Below are positions 32,547 through 41,103 of a stretch of 64,000 nt of DNA, piece by piece. Where the stretch lies: NCBI RefSeq assembly GCF_030929605.1, contig NZ_JAVFVS010000012.1, forward strand, positions 372,001 through 436,000. Direction: 5' to 3'. The notes beneath the pieces are model-generated. The model had not been told where the DNA came from, made no database searches, and saw only the letters and a program-made list of their open reading frames with translations. Source of the DNA: Flavobacterium sp. LHD-80 (GTDB taxonomy: Bacteria; Bacteroidota; Bacteroidia; Flavobacteriales; Flavobacteriaceae). The position numbers and the translations under genes were made by a program. Each line of letters begins with the position of its first letter. Position 1 is the stretch's first letter.

Positions 32547-33668
32547 TTATTTTTTATCCTTATCTCCTTCGTTGATCAACCCTTGATTCCAGATTTTGAT
32601 TTTATCAGAAGCTACAACACCGCTTTTGATCTGAACATAAATTCCGTCACTAACACCTAAAACCAAATCTCTTCTCACAAATTTTTGTGGTGCTGTTTCA
32701 ACTTCTACATAAGGTTTTTGAGTTTTTTTGTCAAACTGCACAAGCGATTCTTTAATAGCTAAAACTTTGTCTGCTTTTTCTAATATAATTGATGCGTTTG
32801 CACTTAATCCAGCTCTGATAAAAGTATCTCCTTTATTTTCTAATTTGGCTTTTATTTCAAACTGAATCGCGCCATTTTCTACAACACCTTTTGGTGCAAT
32901 ATCGGTCAAAACTGCATCGAATTTTTTATTTTCAATGGCTCCAACTGTAATCTCAATAGGCATTTTTTCTTTGATTTTACCCACTTCTGATTCGTCAATT
33001 TTTCCAATAAAAATCATTCTTCCAACATCAGCAACGCTGGCAATTGTAGTTCCTTCGTTAAAATTATTACTTTCAATAACTTGATTTCCAACTTTTACAG
33101 GCACCTGCAATACCATTCCGTTAACAGTTGAACGAATTAGTGTATTTGCATAACTACCCAAAGATGTTGTTGTTCCTGTTTTAACAATATCCAAACTTTG
33201 TTTTGAAGCCAAGTAATTTTGTTTTGCTTGTTTATAAGCTAATTGAGCGGCATCAAAATCATTGGCAGAAATCACCTCTTTTTCAAAAAGTGTTTTTTGT
33301 CTCTTATAAATCTTCTCCTGATTATCTAATGCAATTTTTGCAGTCTGCACTTGATTTTGAGTACTGCTCACATTCGACACATTGGCAACAACTCTAATTT
33401 TAGCAATCATATCGCCAGCTTTAATTTTTTCTCCAGCTTTAATGTAAACTTCTTCAATAATCCCTGAGATATTTGGTTTGATTAGGACCTCTTCATCAGG
33501 CTGAATATTACCTGTTGCAATGGTATTTTTTACAATCGTTTTAATCTCTGCCTTCTCTGTTTGAAAAACAATTGGCGACTCTTGATTTTTAGCATACAAA
33601 TAATAAAGTGCCCCAAAGAAAACTATTGCAATAAAGATTAAAATGGTTACGGTTACTCCTTTTTTCAT
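32547..33668 (-). CDS. Efflux periplasmic adaptor subunit (HlyD family)
   Basis: A 373-residue adaptor with an N-terminal membrane anchor (about 6-25) and the same barrel-sandwich layout: VLIKPNISGIIEEVYIKAGEKIKAGDMIA, a shorter coiled-coil hairpin (ALDNQEKIYKRQKTLFEKEVISANDFDAAQLAYKQ region), and a closing strand (IRSTVNGMVLQVPVKVGNQV). It is 57 residues shorter than the adaptor at 29786. It follows the second permease gene by 39 bases and is followed by tolC, so it is probably the main partner of this pump. Confidence 0.92.
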   Translation of the reverse strand: MKKGVTVTILIFIAIVFFGALYYLYAKNQESPIVFQTEKAEIKTIVKNTIATGNIQPDEEVLIKPNISGIIEEVYIKAGEKIKAGDMIAKIRVVANVSNVSSTQNQVQTAKIALDNQEKIYKRQKTLFEKEVISANDFDAAQLAYKQAKQNYLASKQSLDIVKTGTTTSLGSYANTLIRSTVNGMVLQVPVKVGNQVIESNNFNEGTTIASVADVGRMIFIGKIDESEVGKIKEKMPIEITVGAIENKKFDAVLTDIAPKGVVENGAIQFEIKAKLENKGDTFIRAGLSANASIILEKADKVLAIKESLVQFDKKTQKPYVEVETAPQKFVRRDLVLGVSDGIYVQIKSGVVASDKIKIWNQGLINEGDKDKK

Positions 33669-33707
33669 TTTGTTTTTGGTTTAATCGATTATATTTTGAT
33701 TGATAAT

Positions 33708-34973
33708 TTATTCTGTTCGTAAAGCGTCAACCGGCTTCACATTAATTGCGGTTTGTGCTGGAATAAATCCGGCCAACAAACCTGAACCCACTAATATTAA
33801 TAAGGCAACAAATACAACTCCTAAATCTACGCTCGGACTCGCAAACATTGTGTTGCTGTCGGCCGGCATGGAATCTAAGACCATATTTAAAATGGCAATA
33901 ATTCCGGTGGCGACGGCAATTCCAAGCATTCCTGAAATAATAGTTAAAAAGATAGATTCTGATAAAATTTGTCCTCGAATAGCTGACGGAGTTGCTCCCA
34001 AAGCTCTTCGAATTCCAATTTCTTTTGTACGTTCTTTAACTACAATAAGCATAATATTCGAAATTCCGATTACTCCAGAAATCAGAACTAGAGTTCCAAC
34101 AAAATAAGCAATGATTTTCAAGATATTAAACAAACTCTGCACTTTATTAAACTGCTCATACAAGTCAAAATTCCCTACTGCTCGGTCATCTGCTGGATTT
34201 ATAGAATGCAACGCTTTAATAATTTCCAAAATTTTTGGTTTTAAAGAGGTTATCGAAGTTTCGTCTTTTGCCGTCAGTGCCATCCAGCCCACTTTATCAC
34301 CATAATTAAATGCTTGTTGAAATGTTGTAAACGGAATAAAAATATTTTTTTGTTCCTGTTCAGCATTTCCACCTTGTTGTTTTGATTTATAAACCCCAAC
34401 AACCATGAAGTTTATTCCGTTGATTTTAATATAAGTTCCAACAGATTCTTCTTCTTTTCCATAAAGTTCGCTGATCACACCTTGACCAATTATGCAAACC
34501 TTTCTTTTTTCCTGAATATCCTGTTGGTTTACAAATCGCCCTTTTATGATATCCATAGGCTGTTGCTTAATCAATTCTGGATAATCTCCATAAATAGTAA
34601 ATGCTGAAGTTTTTGTTCCTCGCACCACATTATTTGTTCCGTTAAAATCTCCTAACTGATTTCTTGGTGAAACATATAATAAATCTGGAAAAGCTGCTTT
34701 TAGCGCCGCAACATCGCTATTTCTAAAGTCATAACGACGTGTTTTTGGCAAACCTTTATATGCTTTTGATGTAGTTTGACTCCACATAAACATGGTATTT
34801 GTCGCAATTCCGTCAAAACCTTTTTTAATTCCATTTTCCAGACCATTACCTGCAGCAAGCAAAATCACCAAAATGAAGATTCCCCAAAAAACTCCAAAAG
34901 CCGTCAAAATCGTCCTGAAAGGATTTGCAGTCAATGCCTGTAAAATTTCGTCCCAATTATCTTTCTTAAACAT
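33708..34973 (-). CDS. ABC transporter permease (MacB-like FtsX fold)
   Basis: A 421-residue permease: TM1 at about 20-40 (PFRTILTAFGVFWGIFILVILLAAG), a large MacB-type periplasmic domain (about 50-290), then three C-terminal helices. Between helices 2 and 3 is the cytoplasmic coupling helix signature KERTKEIGIRRALGATPSAI. This is the mechanotransmission type of exporter, which drives TolC-dependent export from the periplasm. A paralogue of the same fold is encoded two bases upstream, so the pump is probably a heterodimer. The substrate is unknown. Confidence 0.93.
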   Translation of the reverse strand: MFKKDNWDEILQALTANPFRTILTAFGVFWGIFILVILLAAGNGLENGIKKGFDGIATNTMFMWSQTTSKAYKGLPKTRRYDFRNSDVAALKAAFPDLLYVSPRNQLGDFNGTNNVVRGTKTSAFTIYGDYPELIKQQPMDIIKGRFVNQQDIQEKRKVCIIGQGVISELYGKEEESVGTYIKINGINFMVVGVYKSKQQGGNAEQEQKNIFIPFTTFQQAFNYGDKVGWMALTAKDETSITSLKPKILEIIKALHSINPADDRAVGNFDLYEQFNKVQSLFNILKIIAYFVGTLVLISGVIGISNIMLIVVKERTKEIGIRRALGATPSAIRGQILSESIFLTIISGMLGIAVATGIIAILNMVLDSMPADSNTMFASPSVDLGVVFVALLILVGSGLLAGFIPAQTAINVKPVDALRTE

Positions 34974-34975
34974 AA

Positions 34976-36220
34976 TTATTCGTCTCTAAGTGCTACAATA
35001 GGTTTGATTTTGGCTGCTCTGTATGCCGGAAAAAAACCAGCCATTGCGCCCGCGAAAACAAGTAAAACAAGCGTTGTCAATGCAACACTGAAATCGACTT
35101 CAGGATTTCTGAAATATTCACTCTGCACCATTGGCCCAACAAATTCCAGCAATAACAAACTCATCAATAATCCAATAAAACCAGCAATTGTGGTAATAAA
35201 AATAGATTCATGAAGTATCATTGTAATAATAGAAAATGGCGATGCGCCTAATGCTTTACGAATTCCAATTTCTTTAGTTCTTTCTTTTACGATGATCAAC
35301 ATAATGTTACTCACACCAACAACTCCGGCAATGATTGTACAAATACCAACCCACCAAAAGAACAGCCTGATGTATAAATTTAAATCATAAAACTGTTTTG
35401 CATCTTTTACTGAATTATACGCACCAATTCCGCTATCATCATCTGGCGCGACCATATTTTTACTTTTAAGCAGCGTCTTTACATCTTGAGTAAATTTTTC
35501 AGATTGTGCCAATGCTTCATCATAGTCATTTGTTTTCTTTAAGTTAAAAGACATATAACTAATTTTATCACCTCCACCAAAAGCTCTCTGAACCGTAGTT
35601 CTAGGTAAATACGCTCTGGATTCTTCTCTTTCTCCTCCAGGATCTGTAAAAACACCCACTACTTTAAAATTCACATTATTGATTGCGATTTCCTTACCTA
35701 AAGCATCTTTATCTTTAAATAAATCCGTTTTTACTTTCATCCCAATCGCGGCTACTTTTTCATTGTTAGCCAAATCGTTACTATTTATAAATCGGCCTTG
35801 AACAACTGTAAGATTTTCTACTGAACCATGATCAGGATCTACTCCTCTAAATTGATAACTTGCAGATTCTTTACCATAAGAAATCGTACCACCCCAAAAA
35901 TTATATGAAGCAGAACGCAAATCTAATTTATCCTCAAATTTTTGAACAGATTGATTATAATCACTATTTCTAAGCTGAATTTGTCTACCCGGATTTAATC
36001 CTTTGTATTCTTTTGTTGTTGTTCCAGACCAAACCTCGATAAGTCCGGCGGCATCGCGCTCAAACTGTTTTTCAATTCCATTCTGAAGCCCCTTACCCGC
36101 TCCAAGCAAAATCACCAAAATAAAAATTCCCGACGCAACTGATACTCCAGTCAAAAATGTACGCAGCCGGTTTTTGGAGATTGCTTCAAATATTTCTTGC
36201 CAACGCTCAATATTAAACAT
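34976..36220 (-). CDS. ABC transporter permease (MacB-like FtsX fold)
   Basis: A 414-residue paralogue of the 33708 permease with the same topology: TM1 near residue 20-40 (RTFLTGVSVASGIFILVILLGAG), a periplasmic MacB domain, and three C-terminal helices around KERTKEIGIRKALGASPFSI. Its start overlaps the end of the ATPase gene by eight bases, indicating coupled translation. The two permeases differ clearly in the periplasmic domain, which suggests a heterodimeric pump. Confidence 0.93.
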   Translation of the reverse strand: MFNIERWQEIFEAISKNRLRTFLTGVSVASGIFILVILLGAGKGLQNGIEKQFERDAAGLIEVWSGTTTKEYKGLNPGRQIQLRNSDYNQSVQKFEDKLDLRSASYNFWGGTISYGKESASYQFRGVDPDHGSVENLTVVQGRFINSNDLANNEKVAAIGMKVKTDLFKDKDALGKEIAINNVNFKVVGVFTDPGGEREESRAYLPRTTVQRAFGGGDKISYMSFNLKKTNDYDEALAQSEKFTQDVKTLLKSKNMVAPDDDSGIGAYNSVKDAKQFYDLNLYIRLFFWWVGICTIIAGVVGVSNIMLIIVKERTKEIGIRKALGASPFSIITMILHESIFITTIAGFIGLLMSLLLLEFVGPMVQSEYFRNPEVDFSVALTTLVLLVFAGAMAGFFPAYRAAKIKPIVALRDE

Positions 36221-36914
36221 AAGATGAAGCTCTAACTTGTTCTACTTTTTTATCATCGATAATCAATCCATCTTTCAGGACCACATTTCTCTTGCACATA
36301 GCGGCAATATCTGGTTCGTGTGTAACGATCAAAATAGTTTTACCTTCATCGTTAATGCCTTGAATAAGTTCCATTACTTCATAAGAAGTTTTAGTATCCA
36401 AAGCTCCTGTAGGTTCATCTGCGAGTAAAACTTTTGGATTTGAGGCCAATGCCCTTGCAATTGCAACACGCTGTTTTTGACCTCCGGAAAGTTCATTTGG
36501 TAAATGGTGCGAATGCGAACCCAGACCAACTTTCTCCAAGTATTTCATTGCAATATCATAGCGTTCTTTTCTTTTAATACCTTGATAATATAACGGCATT
36601 GCCACATTATCAAGTGCACTTTTATAATTGATCAAATTAAAAGATTGAAAAACAAATCCTAAAAATTTGTTGCGATATTTTGAGGCTATCGTTTCGTTCA
36701 ATTTTTTAATTGGAGTTTTATCTAAAGTATAACTTCCAGAATCAGCTTCATCTAAAATTCCTAAAATATTTAGAAGTGTAGATTTTCCTGAACCTGAAGA
36801 TCCCATGATCGCCACAAGCTCACCTTCTTCAATATTAAAATTAATACCTTTTAACACATGCAGTTCTGAACTTCCCATTTTATAGGATTTATGCAAATCT
36901 TTTATTTCAATCAT
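36213..36914 (-). CDS. ABC transporter ATP-binding protein (LolD/MacB-type)
   Basis: A 233-residue cytoplasmic ATPase of the MacB/LolD class. Walker A GSSGSGKST is at 38-46, signature LSGGQ at 142-146, and Walker B with catalytic Glu (VLLADEP) at about 162-168. SFNLI in the Q-loop region and LDEADSGSYTLD fit the family. It is the first gene of the run ATPase - permease - permease - adaptor - TolC - adaptor, and it energises both permeases. The gap upstream (36915-37090) should hold the operon promoter. Confidence 0.95.
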   Translation of the reverse strand: MIEIKDLHKSYKMGSSELHVLKGINFNIEEGELVAIMGSSGSGKSTLLNILGILDEADSGSYTLDKTPIKKLNETIASKYRNKFLGFVFQSFNLINYKSALDNVAMPLYYQGIKRKERYDIAMKYLEKVGLGSHSHHLPNELSGGQKQRVAIARALASNPKVLLADEPTGALDTKTSYEVMELIQGINDEGKTILIVTHEPDIAAMCKRNVVLKDGLIIDDKKVEQVRASSYV

Positions 36915-37059
36915 GGTATTGTTAATTTTTTAAACAATAATAATATTTTTTATAAGTAAATTATGATAACAAAACGTTAATAATTTCACTTTAATATTTA
37001 AATAAGACGGCGTACTTTTCTAATTGTTACACTTTTTTAAGATTATTTAATTGTTTTCT

Positions 37060-37067
37060 TAATTTTG
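37060..37067 (+). promoter_or_regulatory. Putative -7 box of the DUF4403 gene
   Basis: TAATTTTG fits TAnnTTTG, 23 bases before the ATG at 37091. The -33 position has no clear TTG. Confidence 0.35.
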
Positions 37068-37090
37068 TATCACTTAAAAAAATTGTACCA

Positions 37091-38497
37091 ATGAAGCTTA
37101 CTTCAATTTTCGCTTTATTTACGGCTGTAATATTGCTTTTCAGCTGCTCAACATCACAGAAATTAGAAACTTTAAAACCGGAGCCAGATGATGCTAGTCC
37201 GCTGGTTTATGATGCAAATCCCTCTTTTATTAATTTGCCGATAACTGTAAAACTGTCTGATATCGAAAACCAGACAAACACACTTTTAAACGGGCTTATT
37301 TACGAAGACAATAATATTGAAGATGATGATATCGAGATGAAAATCTGGAAACAGGCTCCAATAAAAATTCAGAATGATCCTGCGTCTCCAGATAAAAAGA
37401 TAAAAACAGTTCTTCCTTTAAAAGCAACTATTAAATATAGAATTGGAACAAAAAAATTAGGCGTTGAATTATTCGACACACGCGAATTCAATTTAAACGG
37501 AGTCATTACTTTGTCTAGCGATGTTGCATTGACAAATTGGAAATTAAATACCAAAACCGAGTTCAAATCATTAGACTGGAGCGAAAGCCCAACAATGACG
37601 GTTTTTGGAAAAAATATGCCAATTACGTATTTGATAAACCCAGCAATTTCTATTTTCAAATCAAAAATTGAGAAAAAAATAGATGAAGCTATCGAAAAAT
37701 CAATGGATTTCAAACCGAATGTTTTATCGGCATTAGAAAAAATCTGTACGCCATTTCAAATGAGTGATACTTATGAAAGCTGGTTAAGAATTGTTCCAAT
37801 CGAAGTTTATTCGACAAATGCAAAACTAAAAAATGATTCCTTTTTATTAGACATGGGAATGAAATGCAACATGGAAACAATTGTTGGCAAACAGCCGGAA
37901 TCAAAATTCAATGCCAGCAAAATTGTCTTAAAACCTGTTGCTAAAATTCCGAATCAAATTACAGCCAATATTGCAGCAATTTCAACTTATACTGATGCTT
38001 CTAAAATAATGACCAAAAATTTTGCTGATCAAGAATTTGGTTCTGGAAGCAAAAAAATAACCGTAAAAAATGTTTCCATCTGGCATAAAGACGGAAAAAT
38101 GGTAATTGCGCTAGACGTTTTAGGATCTATAAACGGAACTTTATACTTAAATGGATTTCCGCAATATAATCCGCAGACAAAAGAAATCTACTTTGACAAA
38201 CTTGATTATGTTTTAGACACCAAAAGCAAATTAATGAGAACTGCAAGCTGGCTAGGACAAGGCTATATTTTAAAAAAGATGGAAGCAAGCTGTCGATATT
38301 CGATCCAGCCAAATCTAGAAGAAGGCAAAAAGAGCATGGCATCTTATCTAAAAAACTATTCTCCAATGCCCGGAGTTTTTGTAAACGGAAAAATGGAGGA
38401 TATTGTATTTGATAAAATTCAGTTGACAAATCAAGCGATTATCGCTTTTATCAAAATAAACGGAACCGTAAATGTTTCGGTTGATGGATTAAAATAA
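37091..38497 (+). CDS. DUF4403 family lipoprotein
   Basis: A 468-residue lipoprotein: signal MKLTSIFALFTAVILLFSC with Cys19. The mature protein contains paired domains with the pattern SFINLPITVKLSDIENQTNTLLNGLIYED, which is typical of DUF4403, thought from fold prediction to resemble lipid-binding TULIP/BPI-type tubes. That would fit a periplasmic lipid-handling role, but this is inference. It stands alone, transcribed away from the efflux operon, and shares a terminator with the convergent gene at 38512. Confidence 0.85.
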   Translation: MKLTSIFALFTAVILLFSCSTSQKLETLKPEPDDASPLVYDANPSFINLPITVKLSDIENQTNTLLNGLIYEDNNIEDDDIEMKIWKQAPIKIQNDPASPDKKIKTVLPLKATIKYRIGTKKLGVELFDTREFNLNGVITLSSDVALTNWKLNTKTEFKSLDWSESPTMTVFGKNMPITYLINPAISIFKSKIEKKIDEAIEKSMDFKPNVLSALEKICTPFQMSDTYESWLRIVPIEVYSTNAKLKNDSFLLDMGMKCNMETIVGKQPESKFNASKIVLKPVAKIPNQITANIAAISTYTDASKIMTKNFADQEFGSGSKKITVKNVSIWHKDGKMVIALDVLGSINGTLYLNGFPQYNPQTKEIYFDKLDYVLDTKSKLMRTASWLGQGYILKKMEASCRYSIQPNLEEGKKSMASYLKNYSPMPGVFVNGKMEDIVFDKIQLTNQAIIAFIKINGTVNVSVDGLK

Positions 38498-38526
38498 AAA
38501 AAGCAGTCTAATTAGACTGCTTTTTT
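38496..38526. terminator. Bidirectional terminator overlapping a coding end
   Basis: The palindrome GCAGTCTAATTAGACTGC (38503-38520) is flanked by an A run on the left and a T run on the right, so it works for both convergent genes. The TTA at 38512-38514 is the stop codon of the minus-strand gene, so its last codons form part of the stem. Confidence 0.85.
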
Positions 38527-38781
38527 CTTTTTTGATTGATACATTCTGTAAATCAGAACGCCAATTATAGCAACAAGTAAGTACGGGATTACCATTAAAT
38601 AAACAATTCCGTCATTTACAGCCTCAGCTTTTTTAACGTTTGAATCTCCGGCAAGTGCAGCGCGACACATAGCACATTGCGCATTTGCTGAAATTCCAAT
38701 CAAGAAGAAACAAATTCCAAAAAACAAAACTTGAAACCTGAAACCTGAAATTTGTAATATATTTTTTTTATTAGTGCACAT
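38512..38781 (-). CDS. Small membrane protein with CxxC motif, cytochrome oxidase cluster
   Basis: An 89-residue protein: a hydrophobic signal-like segment (about 18-34) ending SANA, then QCAMCRAALAGDSNVKKAEAVNDGI, and a transmembrane helix (about 60-78) with a KKKK tail. The conserved-looking CAMC pair would face the periplasm, and could bind copper or take part in thiol transfer to the neighbouring SCO and oxidase subunits; this is inference. It overlaps the DUF420 gene by 11 bases. The first 16 residues are encoded by a short repeat (two copies of GAAACCT on the plus strand), so the true start may be the TTG further in. Confidence 0.75.
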   Translation of the reverse strand: MCTNKKNILQISGFRFQVLFFGICFFLIGISANAQCAMCRAALAGDSNVKKAEAVNDGIVYLMVIPYLLVAIIGVLIYRMYQSKKKKAV

Positions 38782-39313
38782 AGTAAGGAGAAATCATTAA
38801 GTAAACTACAACACCTGTAACCGCAACATACAACCAAAGCGGAAAAGTTATTTTAGCTATTTTTTTATGTCTGTCAAAACGTTGCGCCAATCCTCTAACA
38901 TAGGTAATCAATACAAGCGGAATGATCGCAATCGACAATAAGATATGGGTGATCAAAATAAAGAAATACACATAGCGCAATACACCTTCTCCACCGTATT
39001 TAGTAGAATCAGCTGTCATATGATATGCAACATACATTACTAAAAAAGCAACAGACAAAGCAATCGCAAATGTCATTAAACGCTCGTGTAATAAACGTTT
39101 TCCATTTTTAATAGCCATTACAGCTGCAACCAGCACAACTGCTGTTATACCATTTATTGTAGCATACACTGGAGGCAACATTGACAAAGGCTCAACATTA
39201 TATCCAAAATCTTTTAGTTTTACACCAAATAAAATTGCCACAGCAACCGGTATCACAATTGAAACCGCAATAATAAATTTATTGTATTTTTTTTCTATCG
39301 AATTATCTTCCAT
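38771..39313 (-). CDS. DUF420 membrane protein (CtaM-like)
   Basis: A 180-residue integral membrane protein with five helices (roughly 12-30, 43-63, 76-96, 112-135 and 150-172). The stretches LLHERLMTFAIALSVAFLVMYVAYH and RFDRHKKIAKITFPLWLYVAVTGVVVYLM are typical of DUF420. Family members include CtaM, needed for heme-copper oxidase function in Staphylococcus and Bacillus. The conserved His residues could bind heme or copper. Its start overlaps the SCO stop by one base; context firmly ties it to cytochrome oxidase assembly. Confidence 0.9.
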   Translation of the reverse strand: MEDNSIEKKYNKFIIAVSIVIPVAVAILFGVKLKDFGYNVEPLSMLPPVYATINGITAVVLVAAVMAIKNGKRLLHERLMTFAIALSVAFLVMYVAYHMTADSTKYGGEGVLRYVYFFILITHILLSIAIIPLVLITYVRGLAQRFDRHKKIAKITFPLWLYVAVTGVVVYLMISPYYVH

Positions 39314-40002
39314 TATTCTTCTAATAACACTTTAATATCTTCCTGAATTTCTCTAACTCCTTTTTTATCTAACCCGTCGTAGTATAAAATCGGATTTCCG
39401 AAATCATCTTTTCTGCAACGAATTTTACCATCTTTATCAATTAAGGCAAATAAACCCGAATGCTCAAAACCTCCATTCACTTTCTCGTTTTCACCTGCAT
39501 ACAAATTGAACCCTTTGTTAGACAAATCCATAATTGTTGCCTTATCACCAGTTAAGAAGTTCCAATTTGAAGATTTAACTCCTAACAACTTTGCGTGATC
39601 TTTTAAAACAGCAGGAGTATCATGACCAGGATCTATTGTAATTGAAACGATTCCGAAATTAGGGTTTCCAAAAAAAGTTTTCTCAATTTCCAGCATACTT
39701 AAATTCATCTTTGGACAAATTGAAGGACAAGTCGTGAAGAAAAACTCCAACACATAAACTTTTCCTTTGTACGTTTCATTTGAAACTTTAGCACCATCTT
39801 GATTTGTTAATTCAAATTTAGGAGCTGGCCCAATAGTCAATAACTTACCAGCGTCTTTCGAATTCTTTAAACCAACATTATCCAAACGATTTCCTTTTAC
39901 AACTTCACCGTTTTGAATTCTGTCAACAATTTTTGGCACTGCATAAATTCCGAAAATCAAAACGATAAACGAAATTCCGATATATGATTTATTTTTAAAC
40001 AT
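39313..40002 (-). CDS. SCO1/SenC family copper chaperone
   Basis: A 229-residue membrane-anchored thioredoxin-fold protein (anchor about 7-25). The copper-binding motif TCPSICPKM has Cys92 and Cys96, and GGFEHSGLFALIDKDG provides the conserved His, the three standard ligands. It delivers copper to the CuA site of cytochrome oxidase or keeps its cysteines reduced. The neighbours are DUF420, a related protein lacking this motif, and oxidase subunits. The CuA subunit II gene itself is not in the window. Confidence 0.94.
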   Translation of the reverse strand: MFKNKSYIGISFIVLIFGIYAVPKIVDRIQNGEVVKGNRLDNVGLKNSKDAGKLLTIGPAPKFELTNQDGAKVSNETYKGKVYVLEFFFTTCPSICPKMNLSMLEIEKTFFGNPNFGIVSITIDPGHDTPAVLKDHAKLLGVKSSNWNFLTGDKATIMDLSNKGFNLYAGENEKVNGGFEHSGLFALIDKDGKIRCRKDDFGNPILYYDGLDKKGVREIQEDIKVLLEE

Positions 40003-40013
40003 GTAGGTAAAAA

Positions 40014-40655
40014 TTAAAGTTCTTTAGTGGCATTGTGATTCTTTTTAAGAGCAGCACGGTATTCATACAAAATGATTTTAAAATCATCCAGCATTTCGTT
40101 GCTCAACTCTGAAGGATGGAAAGTATCATAACCTTCTTTATAATCATCTTTATCTTTTCGTCCTCGAAGGTTTCTTTCTTTGTCAACAATATAAACATTT
40201 GATGTTCCAAGAGTGTTATCAAGACTTCCTTTTAAATGTAGTTGAGCATAATATGTCTTTATTTCTTCTGGAGAAGCAAAAACAAAGTGCCAGCCCGAAA
40301 CATCAGTAAAAGCACCTAAAGATTCAACAAGTTTTTTAGCACTTTCTTCTGTACCTAGCGGACAAATAACAACAAACTGCAAATCTTTAAAACCATTATA
40401 ACGCTGATAGATTTTCTCATTAAGATTAAAAAAATTTCCTCTGTTTTTCACAATTTCAGTACCTGAAAAACCAAGGATAGTAATTTTTTTATTTAAAGTT
40501 ACTTTTTCACCTTTTAAAGATTTCCAATCGCCGAGGTCGGCAATTTTAGGTGTTATAGTAGGAAGTTTAGTAAAGCTGTTTACTCCAGATGCAAAAAACA
40601 AATAAGCTACGATAGGCAGAACAAAAAGTACAAAGAGAACTATATTTTTTTTCAT
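40014..40655 (-). CDS. SCO-like thioredoxin-fold protein lacking the cysteine motif
   Basis: A 213-residue protein with an N-terminal anchor (about 4-24). The rest has a thioredoxin-like order: ITILGFSGTEIVKNRGNFF, then LQFVVICPLGTEE, then TSNVYIVDKERNLRGRKDKDD, which parallels the LIDKDGKIRCRKDDFG region of the adjacent SCO protein. There is no CxxxC, only one Cys, so it cannot bind copper as SCO does. It lies 11 bases upstream of the SCO gene. I take it as a degenerate SCO-type companion in oxidase assembly; family membership is inferred from layout. Confidence 0.7.
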   Translation of the reverse strand: MKKNIVLFVLFVLPIVAYLFFASGVNSFTKLPTITPKIADLGDWKSLKGEKVTLNKKITILGFSGTEIVKNRGNFFNLNEKIYQRYNGFKDLQFVVICPLGTEESAKKLVESLGAFTDVSGWHFVFASPEEIKTYYAQLHLKGSLDNTLGTSNVYIVDKERNLRGRKDKDDYKEGYDTFHPSELSNEMLDDFKIILYEYRAALKKNHNATKEL

Positions 40656-40681
40656 TGTTTATGCGGACAAATATTGAGGTA

Positions 40682-40714
40682 CAAAAATAAAAAAAGCTCC
40701 GCAAATCGGAGCTT
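40682..40714 (-). terminator. Terminator after the oxidase subunit IV gene
   Basis: AAGCTCCG/CGGAGCTT stem (40694-40701 and 40707-40714) with a five-base loop, followed on the minus strand by TTTTTTTATTTTTGT. It splits the cyoE-subunit III-IV operon from the SCO group. Confidence 0.88.
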
Positions 40715-40734
40715 CTTTTCGAATTAATATCATG

Positions 40735-41085
40735 TTAAAAATTCCATTTAATAGTAGAATCTTTAAAAACCCCATAAATATAATGTCCTTCTGTCAAAAG
40801 AATAAACAATAAATATAAAACTAGGAAAATAACTGGCGATACAACAGACCATCTAAGGCTGCTTTTTTCACCTTCCATGTGCATAAATGCCCATACAATA
40901 TAATATGCTTTGTATAATGTTAGAATATAAAAAACCCAATTCAATAGATTCAAACCTACAAAGTGATTACCTTCTAAAAATGCTGGTTTATAGATACCAA
41001 GAATAACTTCTACTGTAGTTACTGCTGATAGTAATGCAAAAACAAACCAGATTCTTTTTGTATTTGATACGTGCTCGTGTGACAT
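40735..41085 (-). CDS. Cytochrome c oxidase subunit IV family protein
   Basis: A 116-residue protein with three transmembrane helices (about 12-30, 44-62 and 80-102), matching the small CtaF/CyoD-type subunit IV. Features are AFMHMEGEKSSLRWSVVSPV between helices two and three, and FVFALLSAVTTVEVILGIYKP at the first helix. It follows the long subunit III gene by 18 bases and is the last gene before a strong terminator. Role in the enzyme is structural. Confidence 0.88.
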   Translation of the reverse strand: MSHEHVSNTKRIWFVFALLSAVTTVEVILGIYKPAFLEGNHFVGLNLLNWVFYILTLYKAYYIVWAFMHMEGEKSSLRWSVVSPVIFLVLYLLFILLTEGHYIYGVFKDSTIKWNF

Positions 41086-41103
41086 AATAATTAAAATCTA
41101 AAA

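Noticed and set aside
38698..38760. Telomere-like or regulatory repeat (GAAACCT copies)
   Set aside because: Only two full copies are present and they lie within a coding frame; kept only as a start-site oddity.
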